A DNA stretch of 64,000 bases, from assembly GCA_022009975.1 (NCBI GenBank), contig CP091733.1, forward strand, positions 62,001-126,000, written 5' to 3'. Positions 1-10,435 of the stretch are shown piece by piece. Position numbers and translations under genes: made by a program. Source of the DNA: Phocaeicola vulgatus (GTDB lineage: Bacteria > Bacteroidota > Bacteroidia > Bacteroidales > Tannerellaceae). How positions within the stretch are numbered: the first letter of the stretch is position 1; every line of letters begins with the position of its first letter. The notes beneath the pieces are model-generated. The model was not told the DNA's origin. It saw nothing but the letters and a program-made list of their open reading frames with translations, and searched no databases.

Positions 1-759
1 GTTCGGAAAAGCCGTACCGGAAGATGCTATCTTATTTTAATCATCTTTTTGTTCAGGACGAGCGTTCGATGAAACTCTTGAACGAGTTCGGCATCACGAA
101 TGTGACGGTGACCGGCGATACCCGTTTTTGATCGGGTGTTGATGTCCGGAAGCAAGCTCGTGAGCTTCCGTTTATCGAACGTTTCTTGGAAAGCAAGGAA
201 GGTAAGAGGCCGATCGTGATGGTGGCCGGCAGTTCATGGCCTCAAGACGAGGCGATCTTTATCCCTTATTTCCATGAGCATCCGGAGATGAAGTTGATTA
301 TCGCCCCGCATGAGATTCACCGGGAACATCTCCTTTCTATCGAGGCGATGCTAAAACGTCCGTCCGTCCGTCTATCGGAGGCGCATGAGGATGATCTGGC
401 CGATAAGGATTGCTTGATCATCGACAGTTTCGGACTCTTATCTTCCATTTATCGCTATGGACAGATCGCTTATATCGGTGGTGGTTTCGGAGCGGGTATC
501 CACAACACGTTGGAAGCCGCCGTTTATGGGATGCCGGTCTTATTCGGCCCGAGATACCATAAGTTTAAGGAGGCGAAGGATCTGATCGCCGTAGGTGGTG
601 GTTTCTCCATCACAGACGATTCCTCTTTCCGAACGAAGATGGACGAGTTATTGACCGACCCGACAGCCTTTGGAAACCTCCGGGCAAGCTGCCGGTGATT
701 TTGTGAAAAACAGTGTAGGAGCGACGGATCAAATCTTGCGACAAATCCATATCCGTTAA
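1..759 (+). CDS. waaA: 3-deoxy-D-manno-octulosonic acid transferase, C-terminal part, frameshifted
   Basis: This is the C-terminal GT-B half of Kdo transferase (WaaA/KdtA), the inner-membrane enzyme that adds Kdo to lipid A. The gene enters from the left edge, so its N-terminus is missing. Visible family signatures are a VTGDTRF stretch near base 110, the IIAPHEIH strand, and the YIGGGFGAGIHNTLEAA loop that binds the CMP-Kdo donor. The frame is broken near bases 125-145 (one extra T in a T run, then a missing G in VLD) and again near 676. Reading through the breaks gives a continuous protein ending at TAA 757-759. Kdo transferase is normally essential, so these breaks are more likely sequence errors than decay. 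Family assignment is firm; the exact protein sequence is not. Confidence 0.85.
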
Positions 760-894
760 TAGATAAAGCCGGGTTTGCTATTCGAGTGATTGTATGCCCA
801 GACTCTTTTGATATAGCAATGGAATACGGATGAGATAGATGTACGGATTGGTAATTGAACAATTCGCGCTTGTCTATCTCATCCGTGTTTTATT

Positions 895-2304
895 TTAATC
901 CTCTTCAGCGAACATCGGGTCCCAAGCGGGAAGGCGAGTCGGTGTTTGTTTCAAGATCTCTTTTACTTGATCCGTGATGTACTTCTTGTTGACTACCAGA
1001 CGGAACATATACTCATTAAACCATTGGTCTGTCATGATGAGGTGGCCGGCGTTCGCTCCGGGGCCCCAACTATTCTCAACCATCCATTTCTTCGGCTTTC
1101 CATTCGCGTCGAGATCAACAGCCATCAAGGTCATGGCGTGTGAGGAACCGCTGGCGAATGTCTGGATACGTTGTTTCTTATCCATGCCGAAAGTCGTACC
1201 CATCAGTGAACCGTAATCGTAGAAGTTTACATCCAGAATGCCTCTGTCACGATCGAAGAACTTGCCCACGTCGCAAGAGAAATACATCATGGTACTGTCC
1301 TTGATGGAAGCGATAGCCATTTGTTTGATATCCTCGATCGGAAGGTTTACGTAAGTCCAGTTCTTGCCATCGTAAGCGTGGCGGTCGTAATCGATCTCAT
1401 ACAACTTATAATAATCGCGGCTCGGATCGTTCATCAACATGACATAGTTGTTTTTTTCAAATCGTCCCCGATATATTCTTGGAAGAAGGACTGAGGCGTA
1501 TATTCCTTCGTCTCTACCGGATTCCCTTTAGCGTCTTTTGCGAGTCCACGTGAATTTCGTAGGCGGCTCTCCCAAGTTCAATACGAGCATACGGTAAATC
1601 GTACCTAGCATCTCTGTTTTCTTTTTCTCCAGATCCGCTACGGTCGTGCCTTTGGTCGTAGACAGGTCACGAAGTTGCAAGCCGTATTCTTTCAGCTTTA
1701 ATCCGATCAGGTTGCTCATGCGTCCGGTACTGTTGCTACTGTTGGTCTCTACCATGACCTCGGCGGGAACCACGCCATACTTGGTCAAGATATCGGAGAC
1801 ACCCGTGAACTGCCCTCCGTCTCCGATCGGGTTCTTGAACAGCCATTCCACCATCTTGTCGTCCATCGGTTTCAGACGAGTATCGATGATGCCCCTGTAA
1901 GAAAAAGGTTCGCTTTCTCCAATTGATCCCAGAAGAAAGAATAATTCTGGGAGAATTGAAAGTCTCCCATGTCATATTTGGCGATGGCCTGCGCACGGAA
2001 CACGTTCAATCCCGTGAAAAGCCAGCAACGGCCCGAGGAACGTTGGTTGGAGATCCCTTTGCTCTCTACCTTATTGGAGAAGTAAGTATCCAAATTGTTC
2101 TTGCTCTCCCCATTAACGGCAAGCTTGTTGATGTCGTTATTGGTGATCGCATTACGGATCGCCTTATCGGTCGGCGTTCCTTGATAAGACTGTTTGATTT
2201 GCTGCAACATCGTGGGTGAGATGCCTCCACCGCTTTGTTGTCCGTGAGCCGATAGCGTGATGCCTAAAGCCAAGGCCGCTATCCATAAATTCTTTTTGCT
2301 TCAT
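895..2304 (-). CDS. C1B-family cysteine peptidase (aminopeptidase C/bleomycin hydrolase type), frameshifted
   Basis: Papain-fold peptidase of the C1B group, which trims peptides from the N-terminus. The catalytic Cys lies in NQRSSGRCWLF, the His in SHAMTLMAVD and the Asn in VENSWG, all in the expected order. An N-terminal signal peptide (ends about SAHGQQ) indicates export to the periplasm or beyond, which is common for Bacteroidales members. The start ATG at 2302-2304 needs one extra A removed from the run after MKQK to join the signal peptide. Further breaks lie near 1870, 1530 and 1445. The reconstructed length, about 470 residues, fits the family. The neighbour upstream is on the same strand. 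Confidence 0.85.
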
Positions 2305-2319
2305 GATATTTTTAGTTGA

Positions 2320-3461
2320 TTAATAAATTGTGTTATTTCTTTTTTTAGGCCATACCAGACCGTCTTGCCGGATATTCCATACCGTACCGTCTGGTGCGGG
2401 TAGCGATATCTCATACATGGAAGGTGTCGTATGTATTTCCAGTTGATTGGCGATCTCTTGCGGGCATAGCTCGTTTGCTTTCAAGTCGTTGATGTTATCG
2501 GCATAATGTCCGAAGGTTGCGGCGAACTCATTCTGACGGTAATATAAATTACGCAAGATCCATTTCGTCTCTTCCGAAGGATGTTTTTACGAAAGGAGTC
2601 TCACCTTCTCCCGCAATCTTATCCGATATTTGAACATAACCCCAGTATTCGGGCATATGGATATTGATTACCCCGGTAGGCGCCCATACCCAGTTGTACT
2701 TTCGCGAATCTTATCCTCTCCTTGGATAGGGACTTTCACGTATTTACCGTCTTTCACGTCCGTTGTCCATTCCACACGAGAGAAGTTCACACGGATCTGC
2801 TCGCCGATTTCCGGCTTTTCTTTACCTCTGTCCATTTTGGAATACGGAAGTCCAAGGAATGAATACCTCTACGCTCCATGATTTATCCGTGTCTTTCGGG
2901 TTATTCAGCGTACCGTCCACATAAACAGCGGATTTCATTCCGGCAAACTCCCCAGTTATTCAATACTTGCGGATTATCCCTGATAGGGGCGGGTTAAGAA
3001 CAAGTCCCATTCCGTACCCAAGGCGTTCACCTCGTACTCCAGATAATTATGGGTGTCGTTCGTAGGATTCAGGAAGATCTCGAAGTCGTTGTCATGGAAG
3101 ATCACGGCGTCGTGTTCCGTGATGGTCGCCCATACGTGCGGCTCCTCCATAAGGACGGCTAAGTACATTCCGTTATCATCGTAAGTCATCTTGGCCCGGG
3201 TCTGGAAGTGAGGGGTCGGGCGTTTGTCGCCTTCGATATCTACGAAGTCGTTGGTCCAAGGTATCGCGTCCCCATTCCCCGGGAGAAAGCTTTCCGTCGA
3301 TCTTGATAGGAGCGGGGGCCTTGTAGCAAACATACGTCGGCGGATTGAACGGTGGTTGCGGCATATACGTGATGTCCGGCTTTTTGCGTACTGGGTTTCT
3401 GTGCGCAAGAAAGCAATAGAGTGCCACCAATGGCGCTGTCGTTAAAATCGTTTTTTCTCAT
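2320..3461 (-). CDS. CBM9-like carbohydrate-binding lipoprotein, frameshifted
   Basis: Reconstructing across at least five one-base breaks gives a lipoprotein with a short signal peptide ending in the lipobox LLSC, then a CBM9/DOMON-like beta-sandwich. Recognisable pieces are IKIDGKLSPGEW, AKMTYDDNGMYLAVLMEEP, NDFEIFLNPTNDTHNYLEYE and NALGTEWDLFL, a pattern typical of Bacteroidales CBM9-family-like proteins. A C-terminal helical tail follows and ends at 2320. The likely job is binding glycan at the cell surface; no catalytic residues are visible. The start at 3461 is chosen because it precedes the basic-hydrophobic signal sequence. It lies about 40 bases past the stop of the serine hydrolase upstream, so the two may be cotranscribed. 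Confidence 0.65.
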
Positions 3462-3497
3462 GTGCGTTTATTTTTAGATCGTTTGATAAATAGATTC

Positions 3498-4697
3498 TTA
3501 TCGAAGTAAGTCCATCGCCGCGTCCCAACCATGTATTTATATCGTCCGGATAATGTTGGTCGGCGGTATAAGTATCGCTGCGTTTGTGCCCGAGTCTTAC
3601 GATCACGGCGTTCTTTTCCGGGAGCGTGAAGACGTATTGCCCCAAGATTCCTCTCATATAAGGGATCTTCATCCCTTTGTAATCGAGAATCCAGTATTGG
3701 AATCCGTAACAATGGTTGGGTTTGCCGAGATCCTTATAGACAAGACGGGTATCGGGGCTTGTCGCTTCCGCCAAATAAGCGGGAGAGATCAATTGCCGGT
3801 CATCCCATTGGCCGTTGTTGAGTAATAATTGTCCGAAGCGGGCGAAATCACGGGCGTTACTGTTGAAACAGCAATAGGCTTTTTCCATGCCGTCCTTCCG
3901 GTCGAGGCTCCAAAGGGCGCTTTCCTCGGCGTGCATCGGAGTCCATAGTTTGCGGGATACATAATCGCTGAGTTTCTCCCCGGTAGCCTTCTCCACGATA
4001 AAGCCCAGCAGTTGTGTCACGCCGCTTTGGTAGATAAAGTTTACGCCGGGCTCGTCGATCTCTTTTCATCCCGAAGGCAATTTCCTGTAGGTCATCGCCA
4101 TAATACAACTGGGTGGTAGGAGAGAAAGGAGAGCTGTAAGCCTCGTCGAAATCCACGCCGGCGCTCATGGTCAGCAAATGGCGAAGCGTTAGGGCCTTTC
4201 CGTCGTATCCCTTGAATTCCGGGAAAAAGTCGCTTACCGGTTGATCGACATCCCGGATAAATCCATCGTCGATAGCGCAGCCGATCGCTAACGAGACGAT
4301 GCTTTTCGCCATCGAGAAGGAATTGCTATGCGATTCCGGGGAATAATCTTCCCAATATTGCTCGAATAGCAGTCGATTGTCTTGGATGATTACATAGGCA
4401 ACCGTACCCAGCTCTTCAAACCGGGGAAGATAACGCTCTGGAATACTTTTTCGTATTGTAAGCTTCGATAGTTCCCAAAGGGCAGGGGCGAACCTGCCTG
4501 TACGACCCGGTTCTCGAAAATCGGATATTGATTGATCTTGGGTAACAAATGGATAAGGGCCCTACGTAGATAATAATTGGAGGGTAACGCCAGATATCCG
4601 CCTATTCCCAGCATAAAAATAAACACTATCCATCCCACTCTTCGAGACAAATAGTGTTTATTGGCTGGAACCCTATTATTTGAATCATTTTTTTCAT
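3498..4697 (-). CDS. serine hydrolase, beta-lactamase class C/penicillin-binding-protein-like, frameshifted
   Basis: The protein has one N-terminal transmembrane segment (WIVFIFMLGIGGYLAL) and then an AmpC/EstB-type serine hydrolase domain. The nucleophile motif SxxK is seen as SMAK in SNSFSMAKSIVSLAIG, followed by HLLTMSAGVDF, and the Tyr motif region is YQSGV. Such proteins act on peptidoglycan-like or ester substrates at the periplasmic face; the substrate cannot be deduced. Breaks lie near 4680, 4395, 4070 and 3530. The stop at 3498-3500 is preferred over a later one because correcting an extra G gives the natural ending DAAMDLLR. The ATG at 4697 is preferred to an upstream one because it restores a short cytoplasmic head before the membrane segment. 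Confidence 0.75.
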
Positions 4698-4767
4698 GTA
4701 ACCCTTTGGTTGTTACTTTACAGATACAAATATATGGTTTATAATTCAAATAATCAAATACATGCTA

Positions 4768-5283
4768 TTATTCTTTATACCAAGAAGAATACATATGATA
4801 GTTCTTGGCTATCTTTTGGTTGATCTCCTTCGCTTGCTCGGGATCTACCTTCTTGACGAACTTAGCGGGAACTCCGGCGTAGATGCTGCCCGGCTCGACG
4901 ATCGTCTTGCTTAATACTACGGAACCTGCGGCGATGATCGCTCCCTCGCCTACTACGGCGTGATCCAATACCACGGAGCCCATTCCGATCAAGGCGCCAT
5001 TGCAAATCTTCGCCCCGTGGATCGTTACGTTATGGCCGATGGATACATCATCGCCGATCTCGATCGTCGATTTCTCATATAAGGTGTGAAGGACGGAACC
5101 ATCCCGTAGCGTTTACGCCGTTGCCGATGCGAATCGAGTTCACGTCGCCGCGAAGCACGGTGCCAAACCAGATACTGCAACCTTCACCGATCTCTACGTC
5201 ACCTATAATCGTGGCGTTGTCTGCTAAAAAGTGTCTTTACCGATCTTCGGGGTAAAGCCACGAACGGATTTAATTAATGCCAT
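4768..5283 (-). CDS. gamma-carbonic anhydrase family protein (left-handed beta-helix), frameshifted
   Basis: Small hexapeptide-repeat protein of the YrdA/PaaY/CaiE-like gamma carbonic anhydrase family, reconstructed at about 172 residues. The repeats IGDVEIGEGCSIWFGTVLRGD, IGDDVSIGHNVTIHG and IGMGSVVLDHAVVGEGAIIAAGSVV are visible, with the metal-ligand histidines in the GHN and IHG turns. Trimers of this fold bind zinc or a similar metal; carbonic anhydrase activity varies across the family. Two breaks occur: a missing T in the T run near 5228, and an extra base near 5105. It starts 4 bases after the stop of the aminopeptidase gene, so the two form an operon. Confidence 0.8.
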
Positions 5284-5286
5284 TTT

Positions 5287-7085
5287 TTAGTTGTTTAAAT
5301 TTCTGTTGTTTTTCTCTTTCAGCCAAGCTTTCTCCTCCTCGTTCAAGAACGGGCTGATCTTGTCGTAGACCATTTGGTGGTACTTGTTCAGCCAAGCGTG
5401 CTCACGGACAGAGAGCATGGGGATGATAATCAAGCTCGTGTCGATGAAACAAAGCGTCAGCGTATCGAATCCTAGGAATTTCCCGAATTCCGTTTCGCTG
5501 TCCTCACGTACCAAGATCATGTTCTCCGTACGGATACCGTATTCGCCGGTACGATACATGGCCGGCTCGTCGCTGATCACCATTCCGGGCTTCAAGGTCA
5601 CCGGGTTCTCCTCCATGCGGATGCTTTGGGGGCCTTCGTGTACGTTTAGGCAATGGCCGATACCGTGACCGGTTCCGTGCAAGTAATTAATGCCGGAATC
5701 CCATAGCGCCTTACGGGCAAGGATATCGATCTGAGAGCCTCGTGTTCCAGCGGGAAACTTGCTTTTGCGCCAAGCTGATCGTACCTTTCAATACACGGGT
5801 GAAATCCTTTTTCATCTGCTCCGTCGGCTCTCCAAGGGCGATCGTGCGGGTGATATCCGTCGTACCGTCCAGATATTGCGCGCCGGAATCGATCAAAAGT
5901 AATCCTTCCGGTTTCAAGGTCGCATCCGTCTCCGTCGTAGCGGAGTAATGAACGATCGCTCCATGCTCGGCGTAGCCGTAGATCGTGCCGAAGCTATCCA
6001 TGATGTATTGCGGTTGTTCCGCACGTAAGGCGGTCAGCTTCTCGGCGGCGCTGATCTCTGTAACTTGGGCTCCTTCCGCCATTTGTTTCTCCAGCCAGAT
6101 ATAGAATTTTGTCAAGGCGACACCATCTTTTACCACGGCGTTTTGGAAGCCCTTGATCTCGGTCTCGTTCTTGATGCTCTTCAAGTGGTTGGCGGGGGAG
6201 ATCCCTTCCACGATCGTACAGCTTCCCGGGATCGCGTCGTATAAGGAGACGTTCGTCTTGTTCATATCCACGAATACCCGGCTGTTTTCCGGTAGGCGGG
6301 ATAGATACCTCTGGATCATGGAGTATTCGGCCAGCGTAACCCCTTCTTTCTTCAAATGCTCGGTGATCTCGGCAGTCAGCTTCTCTGGCTTGATGAAAAA
6401 GCACGCTCTCATCCTCCGATACGAAGGCGTAGCTGACTACGACCGGGTTATAGGTCACGTCCGTACCCCGGATATTGAATGTCCACGCGATCTCGTCCAA
6501 GGCGGCGAGGATCAAGCAATCGGCGCCCTCGCTCCGCAACTGGTTATTGATTAGGTCTAGTTTCTCGTGCACGGAGGCTCCGCTTAATGCTTCCGGCATC
6601 TCGAATATCGGGTTTCCGGGAACGGCGGGACGGTCCTTCCAGATACCCTCGATCAGGTCGGCCGAGGTATCCAGCTTGATTTCTTTACGGCTTAGTTTAT
6701 TTGCCAAGGCACTCGCTTCGGCGGCGCTATAGGTTTGCCCGTCCAGCCCTACGGCCTGTCCGGCGTGTAACTCATGCAAGAGGAATTCCGTGATAGACGG
6801 TGTCTCCGGAAGCGCCAACTTATAGAGTTCGATACCGGAACCTTCCAGTTGGCTGGCCGCTTGCAGGAAATACCGGGAATCGGTCCATAAGCCCGCCTTG
6901 TCCGCGGTGACCACGATCGTTCCCGCCGAGCCGGTGAAGCCGGATATCCATTCTCTCGATTTCCAGCGATCGGCCGGATACTCGCTTAGGTGCGGGTCGG
7001 AACTGGGTATGATGTAAGCGTCAACCTTCTGTTGCCTCATAGCCTCCCGTAGGGCGGCGATACGTTCAGGAATGTTTGTTTTCAT
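5287..7085 (-). CDS. aminopeptidase P family protein (M24B, Xaa-Pro aminopeptidase), frameshifted
   Basis: About 599 residues when the breaks near 6410 and 5705-5745 are joined, matching the long bacterial/eukaryotic aminopeptidase P form. It has two creatinase-like N-terminal domains (from MKTNIPERIAALREAM through the SDPHLSEYPADRW motif) and a pita-bread catalytic domain. Dinuclear metal ligands are visible: Asp in DSGAQYLDGTTDITRT, His in HGTGHGIGHCLNVHEGP, and Glu in SDEPAMYRTGEYGIRTEN. It removes N-terminal residues preceding proline. No signal peptide is seen, so it is cytoplasmic. The next gene follows after 3-4 bases. Confidence 0.88.
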
Positions 7086-7170
7086 CGCATTTTATTTTTA
7101 GTCAACATTAATACTCGCAAAGTTAATGAATTATTTTGGATTTGTCTCGCCGGAAACCGGCTCTTCTACC

Positions 7171-7769
7171 TTATAATATAGATGGGAAGTACCCAGCTTT
7201 TTCCCACCGCAGTTTCCCTTCCTCTACCAGCCGCCGCAAGTCGAGGGAAGCCTTACTTCTGGAGCATCCGCAGAGCGACATATACTTCTTCTGGTGGATA
7301 AAAGGGTTCGTCTCCAGATAACGGAATACCTCTTGCTCGCATTCCTTGGCGGAGGGATACGCGGGATCGCTAACCGTGTACTCGTCACGAAACACCGGCA
7401 TGGTCTTCAGCCGGTCTCTTAGTTCCTTGGACGATCTGAACTTCACGTCCTTGAAATGGATGGATTCCGCCCGGCTCTCATTCTTTTTCCATCACGGGCC
7501 GGCTTTTTCAGTGAGACGCTGAAAGTACCGATCCCCTCTAGCTCCACGTTATAACCGAACATGAGGAAGTCCACCATCATGTCTTGGAAAAGCTGCAAGA
7601 TCCCTTTCATATCCGCGGGAGAGAAAGAAGACCGGGACTTCGCTCTGCTGATGAACTCATCCGTATGTATCGTCCCGCAAGAGACCAAACGAGGATGTAG
7701 GGGTAATGACTTCCCGGATTCCTCTGGATTCGGGTTGGGATTTCTGACTAACTTGTAATTTGCTGACAT
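7171..7769 (-). CDS. HU-family DNA-binding protein (Bacteroidota-specific long form), frameshifted
   Basis: Starts at MSANYKLVRNPNPN, a usual opening for Bacteroidota HU-like proteins, and is preferred to in-frame upstream Met codons whose sequence looks non-coding. The HU-like part runs to about residue 105 (ISRAKSRSSFSPADMKGILQLF, GYNVELEGIGTFSVSLKKPARD). A break near 7480 separates it from a C-terminal winged-helix-like segment (SRSKASLDLRRLVEEGKLRWE). The reconstructed protein is about 200 residues. It presumably binds DNA as a nucleoid or regulatory protein; the target is unknown. It is transcribed away from the lipoprotein gene at 8171, with a strong palindrome in the shared intergenic region. 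Confidence 0.65.
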
Positions 7770-7912
7770 CTGTGCTGTGTTTAAATGGTTATAGATCTTT
7801 TGTCCGATTTTTCTAGATCGCTTACTCGTTTTTATAGGCGAGCTTAGCGGTTTCTTCAAGAAGAATTCATCTTTCAACAGCCGTTGCATGATCATGCACC
7901 AACTGTTGGACG

Positions 7913-7958
7913 ATCATCTACCATCTGTTGGATGATTGTCCAACAGATGGTAGATGAT
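7913..7958. repeat. perfect 20-bp inverted repeat with 6-bp loop
   Basis: Arms 7913-7932 and 7939-7958 pair perfectly (first arm ATCATCTACCATCTGTTGGA). The half-site CTGTTGGA also recurs at about 7903-7910, just upstream. It sits between the divergent HU-like gene and the lipoprotein gene. There is no T run on either side, so it is not a standard terminator. An operator or a recombination-derived palindrome is possible. Confidence 0.75.
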
Positions 7959-8052
7959 GAATACTTCAGCTTCAAAGGTACAATATATAAAAGAGAAAAG
8001 GGTAAGGATTCCGGATAAAAGAGCTAAAGGTTATGATAAACGTGTATGGGCT

Positions 8053-8149
8053 CACAGCCTTGTGGTCCACAACCTTGTGAACCGATCCCTTTAAATCAAG
8101 TTAAAGATAAGGCACCCAATAGATATCAAGGAATAATTTGCTAACTTTG
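8053..8149 (+). promoter_or_regulatory. candidate upstream region of lipoprotein: two near-palindromic dodecamers and a TAnnTTTG -7 box
   Basis: CACAGCCTTGTG (8053-8064) and CACAACCTTGTG (8068-8079) are two copies of a near-palindrome with 15-bp periodicity. TAACTTTG at 8142-8149 fits the Bacteroides -7 consensus and lies 22 bp before the lipoprotein ATG. A clear -33 TTTG is not seen at the usual 19 bp, so the promoter is tentative. The rest of 7770-8170 holds no gene that I can see. Confidence 0.4.
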
Positions 8150-8170
8150 TAGAAACAAATAAGAAGTGCC

Positions 8171-9033
8171 ATGAGGAATCTGCTTTATCTTTTTGTCTTT
8201 GCGGCTCTGCTTCTCGGCTTGAGCGCATGTTCTTCTTATTATTATTCGATGTTGAACTCGAATGACCCCGTCAGGGGAGAAGAATGAGAGAGGGGATTTT
8301 GTGCAGGAAAACGATACGGTACGTATCTCTTATCGTTTCTGGGGAGAGAACGCCCCGGTTACTATTACCATTTATAATAAACTGGATGAACCCTTGTACG
8401 TGGATTGGGGGCGGTCGGCGCTGATTATCGATGACGTGGCTACCACCTACGACCCGAAAGTGGCCTCGTTGAGCGGCGAGACTCTCGCGTGGCATCCTAT
8501 AGCTCCTTTAATTGGAGCGATAGGAGCAGCAGCAGGGTGGAGCTACTCGGAAGGTTCCTTCTCCGGTGATGTGAGTTTGCCAAAGGGCGTTGAGTTTATC
8601 CCGCCGCATTCCAAATTAGTCAATACGCCTTTGCAATTAGCCAACTTCCCGTTTAACGAGATCCCGAAAGAAGAGTATGTAAAAGGAACAAAATGACAAC
8701 GAAAGCAAACACAACCGTAAATATCCGAGTGAAGGATTTTACAGAAGAAGATTCTCCGCTGAGATTCCGTAGCTACCTGACGTTGTTCGCCGGAGGGACT
8801 AATGGGAAGCCCTTGAAGCATTCCTCTTTTTGAGCGGAACTTCTATCTGGCGAAATTGATCAAGGTCGGCGACGTGGCTCCCCAGTATTTCGATGAGGGA
8901 CAGCAGCAATCCGGCGATTTCTTTTACGTGAAAGAGACTCATGGGGCTACGGCAGGCCTTGTCGTAGGAGCGATAGCGAGTTACCGCCGCAGGGGTGGCG
9001 ATAGAAGCTACGCTGGGTCCCGTGAACTATTAA
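8171..9033 (+). CDS. hypothetical lipoprotein, frameshifted
   Basis: The N-terminus MRNLLYLFVFAALLLGLSACSSYYY is a signal peptide with lipobox LSAC, so the mature protein is lipid-anchored. The body reads in pieces: VRISYRFWGENAPVTITIYNK, VDWGRSALIIDD, a Gly/Ala-rich hydrophobic stretch near bases 8505-8540 (PLIGAIGAAAGWSY), then LRFRSYLTLFAGG and GDFFYVKETHG. Breaks lie near 8278, 8690, 8830 and 9000; joining them gives about 287 residues ending in LGPVNY at TAA 9031-9033. I do not recognise the family. It ends 14 bases before mtnA on the same strand. Confidence 0.6.
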
Positions 9034-9047
9034 TATATTCATATCGA

Positions 9048-10073
9048 ATGATACAAACTCTATCTGATTTAAAGACCGTGCGTTTCAACGAGCAAGCGGA
9101 CGGTGTGATCATTTTGGACCAAACTCTGCTGCCGGGTAAGGAAGCGTATCTGACCCTTACCACTGCCGAGGAGATATGGGACGCTATCTATAAATTAAAG
9201 GTACGTGGAGCACCTGCTATCGGGGTAGCGGCCGCTTATGGTATCTATGTCTGCGCCCGTCGGATCGATACGGCGGAGAAATCCGTTTTCGTGAATGAGT
9301 TTCGGAAGATCAAGGAGTATCTGGCCGGTTCCCGTCCGACAGCGGTGAATCTGGTGGCGGCGCTGAACCGGATGGAGCGGGTATTGGTCGCTCATCCAAC
9401 CTTGTCTGTCCCGGAATGGAAAGAGCTATTATATAAGGAAGCGATCGCGATCCGGGAGGAAGACGCCGCCGCTTGCCGGCAGATCGGCGAGAACTGTCTG
9501 GAGCTACTCCGTCCCGGGATGGGAATCCTTACGCATTGCAACGCCGGACATCTGGCGGTCTCGGAGTATGGCACCGCTTTGGCGCCGATTTATCTGGGGC
9601 AGGAGAGAGGTTATGGTTTCAAGGTCTTCGCCGACGAGACCCGTCCTTTGTTGCAAGGCGCCCGGCTCACGGCCTATGAGCTAAGCAGGGCCGGCGTGGA
9701 CGTGACGCTGATTTGCGATACTATGGCCTCCGTCGTCATGCGGAAAGGCTGGGTGCATGCCGTGGTCGTAGGTTGCGACCGTGTAGCCGCCAATGGCGAC
9801 GTGGCGAATAAGATCGGCACGTCCGGAGTGGCTATCTTGGCCCGGCATTACAAGATCCCCTTCTATGTATTAGGCCCGACATCCACCATCGATGGCTCGT
9901 GCCCGGACGGCGATTCCATTGTAATAGAGGAACGTAACCCCGATGAGGTCACCGAGATGTGGTATTCAAGGCGTATGGCCCCGAAAGACGTGAAAGTCTA
10001 TAACCCCGCCTTCGACATTACTCCCCACGAGCTAATCACGGCTATAATTACGGAGAAAGGCATCTTTTTATAA
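9048..10073 (+). CDS. mtnA: S-methyl-5-thioribose-1-phosphate isomerase
   Basis: Aldose-ketose isomerase of the methionine salvage pathway, converting methylthioribose-1-phosphate to methylthioribulose-1-phosphate in the cytoplasm. 341 residues, the usual length. Motifs: RGAPAIGVAAAYG (51-64 region), catalytic Cys164 in LTHCNAG, and catalytic Asp244 in CDRVAANGDVANKIGTSG. The open frame extends upstream to 8856, but that part is the tail of the preceding lipoprotein in a shifted frame. ATG 9048 (MIQTLSDLKTVRF) matches the family's N-terminus. It is the only intact gene left of 10 kb. The other methionine-salvage genes are not in the window. Confidence 0.93.
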   Translation: MIQTLSDLKTVRFNEQADGVIILDQTLLPGKEAYLTLTTAEEIWDAIYKLKVRGAPAIGVAAAYGIYVCARRIDTAEKSVFVNEFRKIKEYLAGSRPTAVNLVAALNRMERVLVAHPTLSVPEWKELLYKEAIAIREEDAAACRQIGENCLELLRPGMGILTHCNAGHLAVSEYGTALAPIYLGQERGYGFKVFADETRPLLQGARLTAYELSRAGVDVTLICDTMASVVMRKGWVHAVVVGCDRVAANGDVANKIGTSGVAILARHYKIPFYVLGPTSTIDGSCPDGDSIVIEERNPDEVTEMWYSRRMAPKDVKVYNPAFDITPHELITAIITEKGIFL

Positions 10074-10090
10074 AAATAATCGCTGAAAGT

Positions 10091-10122
10091 TTTGCTAATC
10101 CCGAAACAATCAGTAATTTTTG
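10091..10122 (+). promoter_or_regulatory. Bacteroides-type promoter for rpsU
   Basis: TTTG at 10091-10094, a 19-bp spacer, then TAATTTTTG at 10114-10122. The spacing matches the primary sigma consensus exactly, though the -7 box has one extra T. It leaves a leader of about 45 bases before the rpsU ATG, AT-rich and without a Shine-Dalgarno sequence. Confidence 0.5.
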
Positions 10123-10172
10123 CCGCTCAATTTGAGGATATAAATAATTAAACAAATAACAAATTAAAAATT

Positions 10173-10364
10173 ATGATTGTAGTTCCATTAAAAGAAGGCG
10201 AAAATATCGAAAAAGCGCTGAAGAAATTTAAGAGAAAATTTGAAAAGACAGGTGTCGTTAAAGAATTGAGAAACCGTCAGGCTTTCGAAAAACCATCTGT
10301 TGCTAAAAGAAAGAAAATGATGCGTGCAGTCTATGTACAGCATTTGCAGCAGATAGAAGAGTAA
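10173..10364 (+). CDS. rpsU: 30S ribosomal protein bS21
   Basis: 63 residues, full length for bS21, highly basic with FKRKFEKTGVVKELRNRQAFEKPSVAKRKK. It binds near the 3' end of 16S rRNA on the small subunit. In Bacteroidota, bS21 takes part in hiding the anti-Shine-Dalgarno sequence (established for the group), which fits the lack of an SD before this ATG. It is followed 71 bases later by the recombinase gene, a linkage common in Bacteroidales. Confidence 0.95.
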   Translation: MIVVPLKEGENIEKALKKFKRKFEKTGVVKELRNRQAFEKPSVAKRKKMMRAVYVQHLQQIEE

Positions 10365-10435
10365 TTTTTCGCTGGAAAATTTGTTTTTTCAAAATCTATT
10401 TTCTATATTCGCTGTATGAAATTAATGCAGCGGTA

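Noticed and set aside
8856..9047. N-terminal extension of mtnA
   Set aside because: These codons continue the lipoprotein upstream in a shifted frame; the isomerase family begins at the Met at 9048.
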